A DNA stretch of 64,000 nt, taken from assembly GCA_002869015.1 (NCBI GenBank), contig PKTT01000006.1, forward strand, positions 1 through 64,000. The letters run 5' to 3'. Below the pieces are notes generated by a model. The model saw nothing but the letters and a program-made list of their open reading frames with translations, was not told where the DNA came from and ran no database searches. The DNA is from Deltaproteobacteria bacterium. Lineage in GTDB: Bacteria > Desulfobacterota > Deferrisomatia > Deferrisomatales > BM512. This document shows, in pieces, positions 16,811 through 25,114 of this stretch (positions within the stretch are counted from its first letter, which is position 1; each line of letters begins with the position of its first letter). A program made the translations under genes and the position numbers.

Positions 16811-18133
16811 TCAATCCTCTCTCGCGGAGTAGGCGGGCCAGCGCGCGCCCTCCCCCACCAGTTTTCTGGGGCCAAGAATCTTTCCATATCTGAGGAATTC
16901 ATCCCCCGGATTGTAAAGGAGATATATGAAACATTCCGCGCCGCTGCCGAAATCGTTGAAAGCGGTCACCACAAGCTCAAGGTCTTTGACCTTATCAGCC
17001 ACAATAGCGCTTGAGCGCCACCGCCCCTCCCCGTCAAAGAGCACCCTGACCCCCTCCGCCGCACGGTCAGAGAGGTCCGGGTCAGGGTCCTGCGGGTGGG
17101 TGTGCGCCTCTCCGCGCCAGCCGTGAATATCGAGGTCTACATCCTTGCCCTGCCAAATCAGGACTGCGAGGAGGGCCTTATCGGTATCCATCGAGGGGGG
17201 CAGCGGCAATTTCTCCCCCACCACGGTGAGCCCCCTCGGGTCAATTCCCTGCGCGTATGTTTCGGTGGCGAGTGGAAGGAGCGCGACGTGCGCCTCCGCG
17301 CTCCCCTTCTCCACTGTTACAGGGTAAGGAATGGGGCCGGCCCATATAACAACGTCGGTAAGGGTCTCCGGCACCTCCGCAACGAGTCTCGCCCAGCCCT
17401 TCTCGACAGACTCGACCCTTACCTTGAGCTCCTTTGAGGATTTGGGCTCGCGCCAGATAAGCTGGCTAGTGTAACGCTCATCCTTAAAGCTCCCCCCATA
17501 AGCTACACCACCCTGCCCCGCAGGGTAGAAATATGGAGCGAGCACCTCAAGGGTGCTGGCCTCCCAAAGCGTCTCCCCCTCCGGGCCGTTCGTGGCGAAG
17601 ATCAGCGGATCGACCCTCATATCCTTAAGTGCATCGATCCTGTTGCCCTCCTGCTTTTCAGGTACAGGCTCGAGGATAATCATCGGAGTTCGCTCAGGTT
17701 CTTTTGGCGGAGCCGGAGGCTCGTAGGGGAAGAGCTCCACCCAAACATCCTCACGGTCCGGCGACTCCCCCGAGGAGGCGCAGTAAAAAAGCCAGGGCTC
17801 TATCCCAAGCTCCTTTGAAAGGCGGTTCGCGGCAAATATCGCATATTGAAGCCCCAGCGCTTTGTTGAGCAATTTTGGGCCTGAGGAGTCTGTATGACCT
17901 ATTATCAAGATGGATTTTTCCCTGCCCGCTATCTCCTCCGCTGCCTTTAAGAAGGCATCGGGCAGGCGCTCCCCGGTAATTGAGAGCCGCTCTGCGCGCG
18001 CGGAATATTTATCAGCCATAACGGGCGGGCGCTCAAGGAGCACGGGGCCTTCACGGAAAGCGGCCGCTGCCCCGCCGACTGTTAGAAGGAGGGCCGCCAT
18101 GAGAAGCGCTTTTGTGATTACGCGCTTCATCAC
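16811..18133 (-). CDS. OmpA-like domain protein with DUF2135-like C-terminus
   Basis: The protein has 440 residues with a signal peptide. Residues about 45-135 resemble the OmpA C-terminal peptidoglycan-binding domain (ILIIGHTDSSGPKLLNKALG). The aspartate of GHTD is present, but the arginine expected 15 residues later, which contacts diaminopimelate in OmpA proteins, is tyrosine, and the NRRV-type end is absent. Peptidoglycan binding is therefore doubtful. A proline-rich linker follows. The C-terminal part (about 325-430, LIWQGKDVDLDIHGW to ECFIYLLYNPGD) resembles DUF2135 domains found next to von Willebrand-type proteins. It ends 1 base before the next gene and overlaps the upstream gene by 4. 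Confidence 0.72.
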   Translation of the reverse strand: MMKRVITKALLMAALLLTVGGAAAAFREGPVLLERPPVMADKYSARAERLSITGERLPDAFLKAAEEIAGREKSILIIGHTDSSGPKLLNKALGLQYAIFAANRLSKELGIEPWLFYCASSGESPDREDVWVELFPYEPPAPPKEPERTPMIILEPVPEKQEGNRIDALKDMRVDPLIFATNGPEGETLWEASTLEVLAPYFYPAGQGGVAYGGSFKDERYTSQLIWREPKSSKELKVRVESVEKGWARLVAEVPETLTDVVIWAGPIPYPVTVEKGSAEAHVALLPLATETYAQGIDPRGLTVVGEKLPLPPSMDTDKALLAVLIWQGKDVDLDIHGWRGEAHTHPQDPDPDLSDRAAEGVRVLFDGEGRWRSSAIVADKVKDLELVVTAFNDFGSGAECFIYLLYNPGDEFLRYGKILGPRKLVGEGARWPAYSARED

Positions 18134-19503
18134 CCCTCCAGGACCGTCCCGCTAAGGACCAGAAGAGGATCGCTCTTCAGGTTCTCCACAATCACCTCCC
18201 CTATTACCTTTACCCCCGGCTCAAAGCGCACATCTCCCTTTATGGTCAAGGCCTTTGCGTTTATCAGGCTTGGGGCAGAGGGTATCCTCATCTCCATAGA
18301 TTCTACCGATTTGTAAAAGCGCGGATCGAGGCTGACTACGGGCACCCCCAAAGCTTGTGAACGCTCTCGGTTCACCTCAAGAGGCGAAGTCTCACCTTTC
18401 ACATAAATATCGCTGCGGCGAACAAGGAGGTCAGATGTTGTTTTGACCGGTGCGAAGCGCCCCCGTGGCACTACAACACCCTCCGCCCCCTCAAAGGAGG
18501 AGATAGCCGCCCCCATCGCGCTCTCCAACTGTAAGATACCTACTCCATCCACCACTTTGCGGTTAACAATGAGCGGCAGCTCTAGGCCGCCCACCTCCAT
18601 GCGATCCTTCAGCGCCCTCAGATCAATCCACAAGTTGTTGGTGTTAAAAACTTTGAACCGGTCGATATCCTGGAACTCCCCTACCCGCTCATCGGCTACC
18701 TGCGCTATCTCAAGGAGGTTTAAGGACCCGCCTCTCTTTACCAGGGTGCCGCCCTTGACATCGGCTTTGGTGCGCTCGGTTACCTCCATGATAAATGGTA
18801 TGGAGCTACTCGACATGTAGCCGAGGAGCTGCGGTGATGGAGAGGCGCCCAAGTTGTCCGCATTGGAGATAAAAGCCCAACGCTTGCCCGCCGCCAATAG
18901 CTTATCCAAGACCCCGCTTCCATAGATAGCCTCATAGAGGTCGCCATGGCCCGGAGGCGCCCAGCTCTCCTCATCTTCCGGCGCGCCGTAGAGGCTCCCA
19001 TCCCTCTCGACTACCCTGGGGAAGAAGTTCTGCAAAAAGTCTTCGGGGAGCGTTTTGTTGGCCCTCTCATCACCATATCTCTCAAGCGCCGCCAGCGAAT
19101 CATCCCTCGTCGCGGGAGAGTTCATCAGGATGAGAGGTATTTCGACACCCGTTTCACCGGCGATTTTACCGATGAAGCCTAAAATCAGGTCGAGAAAGGT
19201 CTCCTCTCCCTTGACCTTCAAAAGGCTCTTTGCATGGGATACCTCCATAGAGGTTCCAAGCCCACCATTTAGGATGATCCATACCAATTCATCATAGCGC
19301 CCCACCCCCTCGTCGCCATACCCTAGCAGATCACTATATGATTTCAGCTCACCGGGGAGTGGAGGTTGAAATTCCTCCCAGGGGATGGTCCTCTCCTCAA
19401 CCCCAAGCGAGCGATTGTATGCTCTCAAAATAAGAGAAGCGCCGCGAGGATCTATCCCGGCTTTTTCATACCTCGCTTCGACTTGCTCTTTAAAACCGCT
19501 CAA
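18130..19503 (-). CDS. UTP-sugar-1-phosphate uridylyltransferase (UDPGP family)
   Basis: The protein has 457 residues. It carries the eukaryote-like UDP-glucose pyrophosphorylase signature: the nucleotide-binding LNGGLGTSME, GHGDLYEAI, SNADNLGA and a left-handed-beta-helix-like C-terminus (ALTIKGDVRFEPGVKVIGEV). It should make UDP-glucose or a related UDP-sugar from UTP and sugar-1-phosphate, or act on UDP-N-acetylhexosamine. The TTG at 19503 is chosen because GGAG lies 7 bases upstream; an upstream TTG at 19572 has no such signal. As the first gene of the operon it suggests that the machine handles or needs a polysaccharide. The exact sugar cannot be told by eye. Confidence 0.82.
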   Translation of the reverse strand: MSGFKEQVEARYEKAGIDPRGASLILRAYNRSLGVEERTIPWEEFQPPLPGELKSYSDLLGYGDEGVGRYDELVWIILNGGLGTSMEVSHAKSLLKVKGEETFLDLILGFIGKIAGETGVEIPLILMNSPATRDDSLAALERYGDERANKTLPEDFLQNFFPRVVERDGSLYGAPEDEESWAPPGHGDLYEAIYGSGVLDKLLAAGKRWAFISNADNLGASPSPQLLGYMSSSSIPFIMEVTERTKADVKGGTLVKRGGSLNLLEIAQVADERVGEFQDIDRFKVFNTNNLWIDLRALKDRMEVGGLELPLIVNRKVVDGVGILQLESAMGAAISSFEGAEGVVVPRGRFAPVKTTSDLLVRRSDIYVKGETSPLEVNRERSQALGVPVVSLDPRFYKSVESMEMRIPSAPSLINAKALTIKGDVRFEPGVKVIGEVIVENLKSDPLLVLSGTVLEG

Positions 19504-19619
19504 GGGAGTTCTCCGGTGACCCGTGATAATAAACAAATGAATATTTGAACAAAGTTGGGCGGCAAGCGTCAAGCTAACTAAGTTTTTGTAATATTAGGAA
19601 GTGGGGGTACGCTGAAGGC

Positions 19620-20036
19620 ATGAACTTATCCAGACGCACGCCGAAGCGCCGTTTCCAGCTTTCACACAGCAGTGAACGGCGGAAAAGAGCGCTAAAAAGG
19701 CGCGCTGCAGCCCGTTTGTGCGACAAGCCGAACCCTCTATCACTCTATGGTTTCTCAAGCAATCACGCCGACCTTCTCAATGCCCTCTGGCATATCGCCG
19801 AGGAGCTTAGCGCCTACCCCCTCGTAAGTGCCATCTTTTACAGGGCGTTGCCGGAGAGGGTGGAGGTTATAGTGGTTGCCGAGCGCCCGATGACCAAGAT
19901 GATCGGCCGCCTCCTTGAGGGCAGAAGGGAAGAGCTTGGAGTCAAATTCCCATACCTGCATTGGGATTTACGCGTAGCCCAAAAGAACCCCTCCCCTGAG
20001 CAGGGATTCTCCTCATACCCGCTCTCTTCACAGTGA
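19620..20036 (+). CDS. hypothetical protein upstream of the sigma factor
   Basis: The protein has 138 residues and no recognised family. The first 35 residues are very basic (RRTPKRRFQ, RRKRALKRRAAARL). The rest looks like a folded alpha/beta domain: a helix around HADLLNALWHIAEELSAYP, a strand VEVIVVAERP, and a helix MTKMIGRLLEGRREELG. Codon use after residue 40 matches its neighbours, which supports coding. It ends at the base before a promoter for the sigma-factor gene. Nucleic-acid binding is suggested only by charge. Confidence 0.55.
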   Translation: MNLSRRTPKRRFQLSHSSERRKRALKRRAAARLCDKPNPLSLYGFSSNHADLLNALWHIAEELSAYPLVSAIFYRALPERVEVIVVAERPMTKMIGRLLEGRREELGVKFPYLHWDLRVAQKNPSPEQGFSSYPLSSQ

Positions 20037-20065
20037 TTGACTAGTAAGACAGCGCTTGCTAGATT
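20037..20065 (+). promoter_or_regulatory. sigma-70-type promoter of the sigma-factor gene
   Basis: TTGACT (20037-20042), exactly 17 bases, then TAGATT (20060-20065). The expected transcription start, near 20072, is at the base before the ATG at 20073, so the mRNA may be leaderless. No Shine-Dalgarno sequence precedes that ATG, which agrees. Confidence 0.5.
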
Positions 20066-20072
20066 TACATCC

Positions 20073-20849
20073 ATGAGTAACGATAAGGAGCCCTCTATAT
20101 CAGATGGGGGTAGCGCTGCGACGCAGCTAGATAAGTTTGCCTCCACAACCCGTGAAGAGCTCTTAATAGAGTACACTCCACTGGTCAGGTACGTAACCGA
20201 CAGGTTGCGCGCCCGCCTCCCCGCGCATGTTGAAAGCGAAGACCTTTTCAACACCGGAGTTCTGGGCCTCATAGATGCCGTAGAGAAATTCATCCCGGAC
20301 AGGGGGGTGAAGTTCCGCACCTATGCAGAATTTCGCATCCGTGGCGCTATGCTTGACTATTTGAGGAGTCAGGATTGGGCCCCGCGCTCAGTGCGGCGTC
20401 GGGAGAAAGAGATGGCAAAGGCGGTAAAAGCGCTTGAGCAGCGTCTCGGACACCCGCCCACCCACGAGGAGATCGCAAAAGAGCTCGCTATCTCCATAGA
20501 ACAGCTGCGGGACCTCCTAAACAAGGCGCGGGGGCTTTCACTGCTCTCATTAAATCGCTCTAAGTCGGATGATAACGACGAGGAGGAGGCTGAGCTGGGT
20601 GAATTCATACCAGACGCCCCCGAGAACGGACCCTCCAACATACTGGAGACGGATGAGATAAAGCTCTTCCTTGCAAAAAACGTCGACTCCCTGCCCGAGC
20701 GCGAGCGGGAGGTTATCGAGCTCTATTATTTTAAGGAGCTTACCATGCGGGAGGTTGGGGAGCGGTTGGGGGTAACCGAGTCCAGGGTGAGCCAGCTTCA
20801 TTCATCGGCCGTTATAAGGTTAAAGGGCCGAATATCCAGCGAATTTTAA
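20073..20849 (+). CDS. RNA polymerase sigma factor, FliA/WhiG type
   Basis: Alternative sigma-70 family factor of 258 residues. Region 2 is clear (YTPLVRYVTDRLRARLP, SEDLFNTGVLGLIDAVEKF, KFRTYAEFRIRGAMLDYLRS, QDWAPRSVRRREKEM). This is the FliA/WhiG signature, distinct from SigB/RpoD. Region 3 (RLGHPPTHEEIAKELAIS) and region 4 (LPEREREVIELYYFKELTMR, GVTESRVSQLHSSAV) follow. FliA controls late flagellar genes and WhiG sporulation genes, but no flagellar gene is present in this window, so its regulon here is open. The ATG at 20073 is used; the open frame from TTG at 20037 coincides with a promoter -35 box. Confidence 0.93.
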   Translation: MSNDKEPSISDGGSAATQLDKFASTTREELLIEYTPLVRYVTDRLRARLPAHVESEDLFNTGVLGLIDAVEKFIPDRGVKFRTYAEFRIRGAMLDYLRSQDWAPRSVRRREKEMAKAVKALEQRLGHPPTHEEIAKELAISIEQLRDLLNKARGLSLLSLNRSKSDDNDEEEAELGEFIPDAPENGPSNILETDEIKLFLAKNVDSLPEREREVIELYYFKELTMREVGERLGVTESRVSQLHSSAVIRLKGRISSEF

Positions 20850-20864
20850 AAACTCTTTAGGTAT

Positions 20865-22028
20865 TTACTTAGCAGCAAGCAGCGCGACCGCGTGAGCGCT
20901 GATCCCCTCCTCTTTGCCCTCAAAACCAAGACCCTCAGTCGTCGTGGCCTTAACCGACACCATATCGACCCCGACACCCATCGCATCAGCAAGATTAAAG
21001 CGCATTTTTGGGATGTGCGGCGCAAGCTTCGGGCGCTCTGCGACGATAGTCACGTCAACATTCAAAATGTCATAGCCCTCCCCTGAGACGAGCCGGGAGA
21101 CCTCCTTTAAGAGCATCAGCGAATCCGCCCCCTTGAAGGTGGGGTCCGTATCCGGGAAGTGTTTACCAATGTCCCCAAGCGCCGCTGCGCCCAGGAGTGC
21201 ATCCGCGACCGCATGCGTAGCCACATCAGCGTCGGAGTGACCGAGGAGGCCAAGCTCGTGCTCAACTACGACGCCGCCAAGGGTGAGCGCGCGTCCTTCG
21301 ACCAGCTTGTGCACGTCGTAACCATGGCCCACTCTCATCGGGGCTCCTCCCTCTCTAAGGCGAAGCAATTTGATATCCTCAGGGGTCGTGACCTTTAAAT
21401 TATCCGAAGTGGAGGTTACGACTTTGACGCTTCCCCCAAGCTCTTCGGAAAGGGAGGCATCATCAGTGGCTGAAATGCCCCGCCTCTTTGCTTCTCGGTG
21501 GGCATTCAAAATATAAGCGTGGGGAAAGGCCTGCGGCGTCTGCGCGAAATATATCCGCTGCCGATCAAGGGTACCTTCGACAACGCCGTCATTGACTGTT
21601 TTGACTGTATCTGTGGCGGCAGAGGCTAAAATAGCGCCTGTTGGCGCTGCCAGCTCGGTTAATCTATCGAAGAGGTCAATCGGCGGGTAAGGACGCACTC
21701 CATCATGGATGAAGACAATGTCCTCCGGAGCGGCATCGGTCAAAGCCTCAAGGCCGCGCAGCACTGACTCTTGCCTGGTCTCTCCCCCGGCGACAACCTT
21801 TACCCCTGCTAGGTCGGAAACCGCCTCCCTAGTCGCCTCAATAGCCGCCTCTGGCGCGGTGACTACATAGCCCTCGAAGCGGCCCCATGAAGCAAGGTTC
21901 CTAATGGTGATGGTAAGGATCGGGGTGCCTGAGACCTGTAAAAACTGTTTCGCGACCCCCGCGCCCATACGGCGGCCTACCCCGCCCGCCGTAATTAACG
22001 CCCAGATTCTCAGCTTTCGCGACGCCAA
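20865..22028 (-). CDS. ispDF: bifunctional IspD/IspF of the MEP isoprenoid pathway
   Basis: A fused enzyme of 387 residues. The N-terminal IspD part (about 1-225) has the nucleotide-binding [18 protein letters not shown] and FIHDGVRP. It makes CDP-methylerythritol from MEP and CTP. The C-terminal IspF part (from about 230, [11 protein letters not shown]) has [31 protein letters not shown] and [12 protein letters not shown]. It cyclises the phosphorylated intermediate to MEcPP, with Asp and His zinc ligands in GYDVH and HSDADV. The IspE step between them is not encoded here. The start is TTG at 22028, preceded by GAGGGG and overlapping the PIN/TRAM gene by 19 bases. Confidence 0.95.
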   Translation of the reverse strand: MASRKLRIWALITAGGVGRRMGAGVAKQFLQVSGTPILTITIRNLASWGRFEGYVVTAPEAAIEATREAVSDLAGVKVVAGGETRQESVLRGLEALTDAAPEDIVFIHDGVRPYPPIDLFDRLTELAAPTGAILASAATDTVKTVNDGVVEGTLDRQRIYFAQTPQAFPHAYILNAHREAKRRGISATDDASLSEELGGSVKVVTSTSDNLKVTTPEDIKLLRLREGGAPMRVGHGYDVHKLVEGRALTLGGVVVEHELGLLGHSDADVATHAVADALLGAAALGDIGKHFPDTDPTFKGADSLMLLKEVSRLVSGEGYDILNVDVTIVAERPKLAPHIPKMRFNLADAMGVGVDMVSVKATTTEGLGFEGKEEGISAHAVALLAAK

Positions 22029-23044
22029 ACTTTACGCCCCTCTTTGGGCATCTCAAGTGAATCTCCATCGTTTGGCGATCGGGTGAAGATCATCCTTCCC
22101 GCGCTTGTCTGAAGCACTGAGGTTACCAACGAGCGTATCGACTCGCCCATGTGGACAGCGCCCTCCTCCACAACAACCATCGTGCCATCTTCCAGGTAGC
22201 CTACACCCTGCCCCGGCTCCTTGCCCTCCTTTTGTATGGTGACGCGAATCTCCTCACCCGGAAGGACAACAGGCCTAAGCGCCTGGGAGAGTTCATTTAC
22301 ATTGAGGACGTTTATCCCCTGTAGCTCGGCAACCTTAGCCAAGTTGAAATCGGTGGTTACGATGGTGGCTGACTTTGATTTGCCCATCGCCACGAGTTTC
22401 TGATCCACCTCTTTTATGCGGGGGTAATCTTCGTCTACGACGCGGGTCTCCGCTTCCTCCAGGGATTGCAGCCGCTCAAGGACGCTAAGCCCCCTCCTGC
22501 CGCGCGCTCGCTTTAGCGGGTCGGTGGAGTCCGCTATTCCCTGGAGCTCTCTTAAAACAAACTGCGGGACGATTAGCGGGCCGCCGACGAAGCCGAGCTC
22601 CACCATCTCAACAATCCTTCCATCGATGATGGAGGAGGTGTCAAGCAGCTTGGGGATGGATGCGCCGGTGAGCCCCTGAGATGATTTGGCTAAGCTGAAA
22701 GCGCGGATTCCGCGCGCGCCGGCGACGAAGCCCATGTGCCCTGCGAGAATTAGTATGCTAAGGATGAAGAGCGGCGGCATATTGGAGAATCCCAGCACGC
22801 GCCCTACGCCGAGTGCTACGAACGCACCTGCCAGCGCGCCCACGCCACCCCCGAAGATTACATGGGGCTGCGTCCTTGAGATCGCTTTTTCAACTAAGAA
22901 AACAAGCACCCCGGCGAATGCACCCAAGAGGGCGCCGATGCCGGTGGATTGACTTATCGAGAAAAAACGCGCTCCGGCGAGGGACCCCGCCAACATAAAG
23001 AATAGGAATATAAATACACGGTATAAAAGCGTATTGATGTTCAT
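22010..23044 (-). CDS. membrane PIN/TRAM-domain protein (YacL type)
   Basis: The protein has 344 residues. Four hydrophobic helices fill residues 1-115 ([68 protein letters not shown]). A PIN nuclease domain with acidic residues follows ([28 protein letters not shown]). A C-terminal TRAM RNA-binding domain ([29 protein letters not shown]) completes the family pattern. It is a likely membrane-anchored RNase or RNA-binding protein of unknown substrate. Members often neighbour CarD and IspD genes, as here. Confidence 0.9.
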   Translation of the reverse strand: MNINTLLYRVFIFLFFMLAGSLAGARFFSISQSTGIGALLGAFAGVLVFLVEKAISRTQPHVIFGGGVGALAGAFVALGVGRVLGFSNMPPLFILSILILAGHMGFVAGARGIRAFSLAKSSQGLTGASIPKLLDTSSIIDGRIVEMVELGFVGGPLIVPQFVLRELQGIADSTDPLKRARGRRGLSVLERLQSLEEAETRVVDEDYPRIKEVDQKLVAMGKSKSATIVTTDFNLAKVAELQGINVLNVNELSQALRPVVLPGEEIRVTIQKEGKEPGQGVGYLEDGTMVVVEEGAVHMGESIRSLVTSVLQTSAGRMIFTRSPNDGDSLEMPKEGRKVWRRES

Positions 23045-23180
23045 TACTGTCCTGTCTTTCGCCTAACTTAGGTATGATCGGTATAAATAGTGTTGCGTGG
23101 TATAATTATAATGATTTTAATTATTTACCTATCGCTTCCAAAACGTTTCACGGCGCCTTCGGTATGGTATGGGTATAAGT

Positions 23181-23669
23181 TTAACTGACGTCGCCGAACG
23201 CTGAAAGTATTTCTTTTTCCGCCTGACTTGCCTTCTGGCCCTGCGCTACCGCTATCTCCTGTGATAAAAGCTCAATCGCCGTATTAAGCATCCGCTTCTC
23301 CCCATAGGAGAGCGCTTTACCTGAACGCAAGAGGTAAAGGTCACGCAGAACCTGCGCAATCTCAAGCGCCGAACCTGTGCGGATTTTCTCTGTGTATTCC
23401 CTGAAGCGCCGGTTCCAGGTCTGGTTGTCGCATACTTTATGGCGCTGCTTTAAAACTTCGAAAACACCCTCGACCTCCGAGTCGCTCATCACAGGACGAA
23501 GGCCCACCTCCTCAGATTTCGCAACCGGGATGAGGATGGTCATATTGCGCTCGATGATCCGCATTACATAGACCTTAACATCGGACCCCATTATGTCGCG
23601 GCTCTCCACGGCGAGGATCTCACCTACCCCATGCGCGGGATAAACCGCTTTGTCGCCAACCCCGAACAT
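23181..23669 (-). CDS. CarD-family transcription regulator
   Basis: The protein has 162 residues. The N-terminal RNA-polymerase-interacting domain (FGVGDKAVYPAHGVGEILAV, then ILIPVAKSEEVGLRPVMS) has the CarD/TRCF RID fold pattern. The helical C-terminal domain includes NRRFREYTEKIRTGSALEIA and LSYGEKRMLNTAIELL, the DNA-binding segment. CarD proteins stabilise the open promoter complex, notably at rRNA promoters. I chose ATG at 23669, preceded by GAGAGGG 8 bases upstream; two TTG codons upstream are weaker. Confidence 0.92.
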   Translation of the reverse strand: MFGVGDKAVYPAHGVGEILAVESRDIMGSDVKVYVMRIIERNMTILIPVAKSEEVGLRPVMSDSEVEGVFEVLKQRHKVCDNQTWNRRFREYTEKIRTGSALEIAQVLRDLYLLRSGKALSYGEKRMLNTAIELLSQEIAVAQGQKASQAEKEILSAFGDVS

Positions 23670-23761
23670 CAACAAAGCCCTCTCATCTCAACGGGTCTTT
23701 GCTCCTCTGACTTCCTTATGGTAGATTTCACGTCCACAGTACCTTTAAAACCCTTTCCTTC

Positions 23762-24886
23762 GTGAGCGACCCAATGACCGCTAAGCAACTTAACTTCACA
23801 AACATGCGCACTACGCTTCGCAGGAACCTCTATAACAAGCTGGACGACCTAATGAAGGTCACCGGGCTGGAAGATATTGTCAGCCCAGGCGACAAGGTCG
23901 CGATAAAACTTCACTTTGGCGAGGAGGGCAACACCTCCTTCATAAGGCCAATCTTTGTAAGGCGCGTCGTCGAGGCTGTGAAGGCCCTTGGCGGCCACCC
24001 ATTCATCACAGACACAAACACACTCTACGTTGGCTCCCGCACCGATGCGGTAAATCACCTTACTACTGCAATAACCCACGGCTTTGACTACGCCGTTGTG
24101 GGCGCACCGCTCATCATCGCCGATGGGCTCAGGGGCTCCTCAGGCGTTGAGGTCGATATCCCCGGCGAACACTACTCCAAGGTCGAGATTGCAGCGGGTA
24201 TCGCACAGGCCGATGTCCTGATTGCTCTCACCCACTTCAAGGGCCACGAGATATCAGGCTTCGGCGGCGCCCTGAAAAATCTCGGCATGGGCTGCTCAAC
24301 CCGCGCGGGCAAGCTTGATATGCACTCGGGCATCTCACCCAAGGTCAAGGCCAAGCTCTGCGTCGGATGCGCCCAGTGCCTTCGCTGGTGCGCACATGGT
24401 GCAATCGCAGTTAAGGACAAAAAAGCCAAGATTGACAAAGAGCTATGTGCCGGGTGCGGCGAATGCATCCTTAGCTGCCCCGAACACGCCATCATGATTC
24501 AGTGGGCCACAGGCCCACGCGAGATGCAGGAAAAGATGGTCGAGTTCGCAATGGGTGCGATGAAGGAAAAGGAGCAAAAGTCCCTCTTTATAAGCTTCAT
24601 CACCCAAGTCAGCCCATCTTGCGACTGCGCCTCAAACAACGATACCCCTGTCGTTGCCGATATCGGGATATTGGCAGGCCGCGACCCGGTAGCGATGGAC
24701 CAGTGCTCCATAGATATGGTCAACAACGCACAGGGCCTTGTCGGCAGTGCCCTAAAGAGCGGGCACGAGCCCGGCGGCGACAAATTCGGCGGCGTCCATC
24801 CAAACGCGGATTGGCGTATACAGCTGGACCACGCCGAAAAACTGGGGTTTGGCTCTCGCGTCTATCAGCTCACAGAGCTTGAGTAG
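23762..24886 (+). CDS. DUF362 protein with internal 2[4Fe-4S] ferredoxin domain
   Basis: The protein has 374 residues. The DUF362 domain (residues about 40-190 and 255-370) is split by an inserted ferredoxin module (about 195-245) with two complete CxxCxxCxxxC clusters (LCVGCAQCLRWC and LCAGCGECILSCP). It lacks a signal peptide, so it is cytoplasmic. The second half includes PSCDCASNNDTPVVADIG and a conserved ARG/DP stretch. DUF362 proteins are common in anaerobes, and their activity is unknown. The start is GTG at 23762, with ATG at 23774 possible. A second DUF362 protein with a different domain order lies at 39227. Confidence 0.85.
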   Translation: MSDPMTAKQLNFTNMRTTLRRNLYNKLDDLMKVTGLEDIVSPGDKVAIKLHFGEEGNTSFIRPIFVRRVVEAVKALGGHPFITDTNTLYVGSRTDAVNHLTTAITHGFDYAVVGAPLIIADGLRGSSGVEVDIPGEHYSKVEIAAGIAQADVLIALTHFKGHEISGFGGALKNLGMGCSTRAGKLDMHSGISPKVKAKLCVGCAQCLRWCAHGAIAVKDKKAKIDKELCAGCGECILSCPEHAIMIQWATGPREMQEKMVEFAMGAMKEKEQKSLFISFITQVSPSCDCASNNDTPVVADIGILAGRDPVAMDQCSIDMVNNAQGLVGSALKSGHEPGGDKFGGVHPNADWRIQLDHAEKLGFGSRVYQLTELE

Positions 24887-25071
24887 CGACGCAAAAAGCG
24901 CTTTATACCGGGGGCATCGGCCCCCGGAGACCGGCTAATCGGCCTGAGGACGCCGTAAGCGCCGTGCCTCGTCTTTATCTTGCCCGATCTAACCCCGTAA
25001 AGGGTCACGAGCATCGCCACAATAAGCGCAACCGCCAGCGCCACGACGAGTAAAATCCCTTTAGGACGCAA
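24865..25071 (-). CDS. small single-pass membrane protein
   Basis: The frame has 68 residues, starting with TTG at 25071 preceded by GGAG 6 bases upstream. A single hydrophobic helix (GILLVVALAVALIVAMLVTLYGV) follows a short basic start, then a basic tail (SGKIKTRHGAYGVLR). Codon use is coding-like. Its 3' end overlaps the 3' end of the DUF362 gene on the other strand and contains a perfect 8-bp hairpin. The family is not recognised. The transmembrane helix is clear if translated; expression is unproven. Confidence 0.45.
   Translation of the reverse strand: MRPKGILLVVALAVALIVAMLVTLYGVRSGKIKTRHGAYGVLRPISRSPGADAPGIKRFLRRYSSSVS
24908..24927 (+). terminator. strong GC hairpin after the DUF362 gene
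   Basis: CCGGGGGC-ATCG-GCCCCCGG, a perfect 8-bp stem 22 bases beyond the DUF362 stop. There is no T-run on the plus strand, so it is at best a Rho-assisted or mRNA-stabilising element. It lies inside the small membrane protein frame on the minus strand. Confidence 0.4.
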
Positions 25072-25114
25072 CTAACGCTCCAGTATAATTAACCAAATCT
25101 TATAACACTATTAA

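Noticed and set aside
19838-20320. 160-residue minus-strand frame
   Set aside because: It is antisense to the sigma factor and to the 138-residue frame, with Ser/Arg-rich shadow composition.
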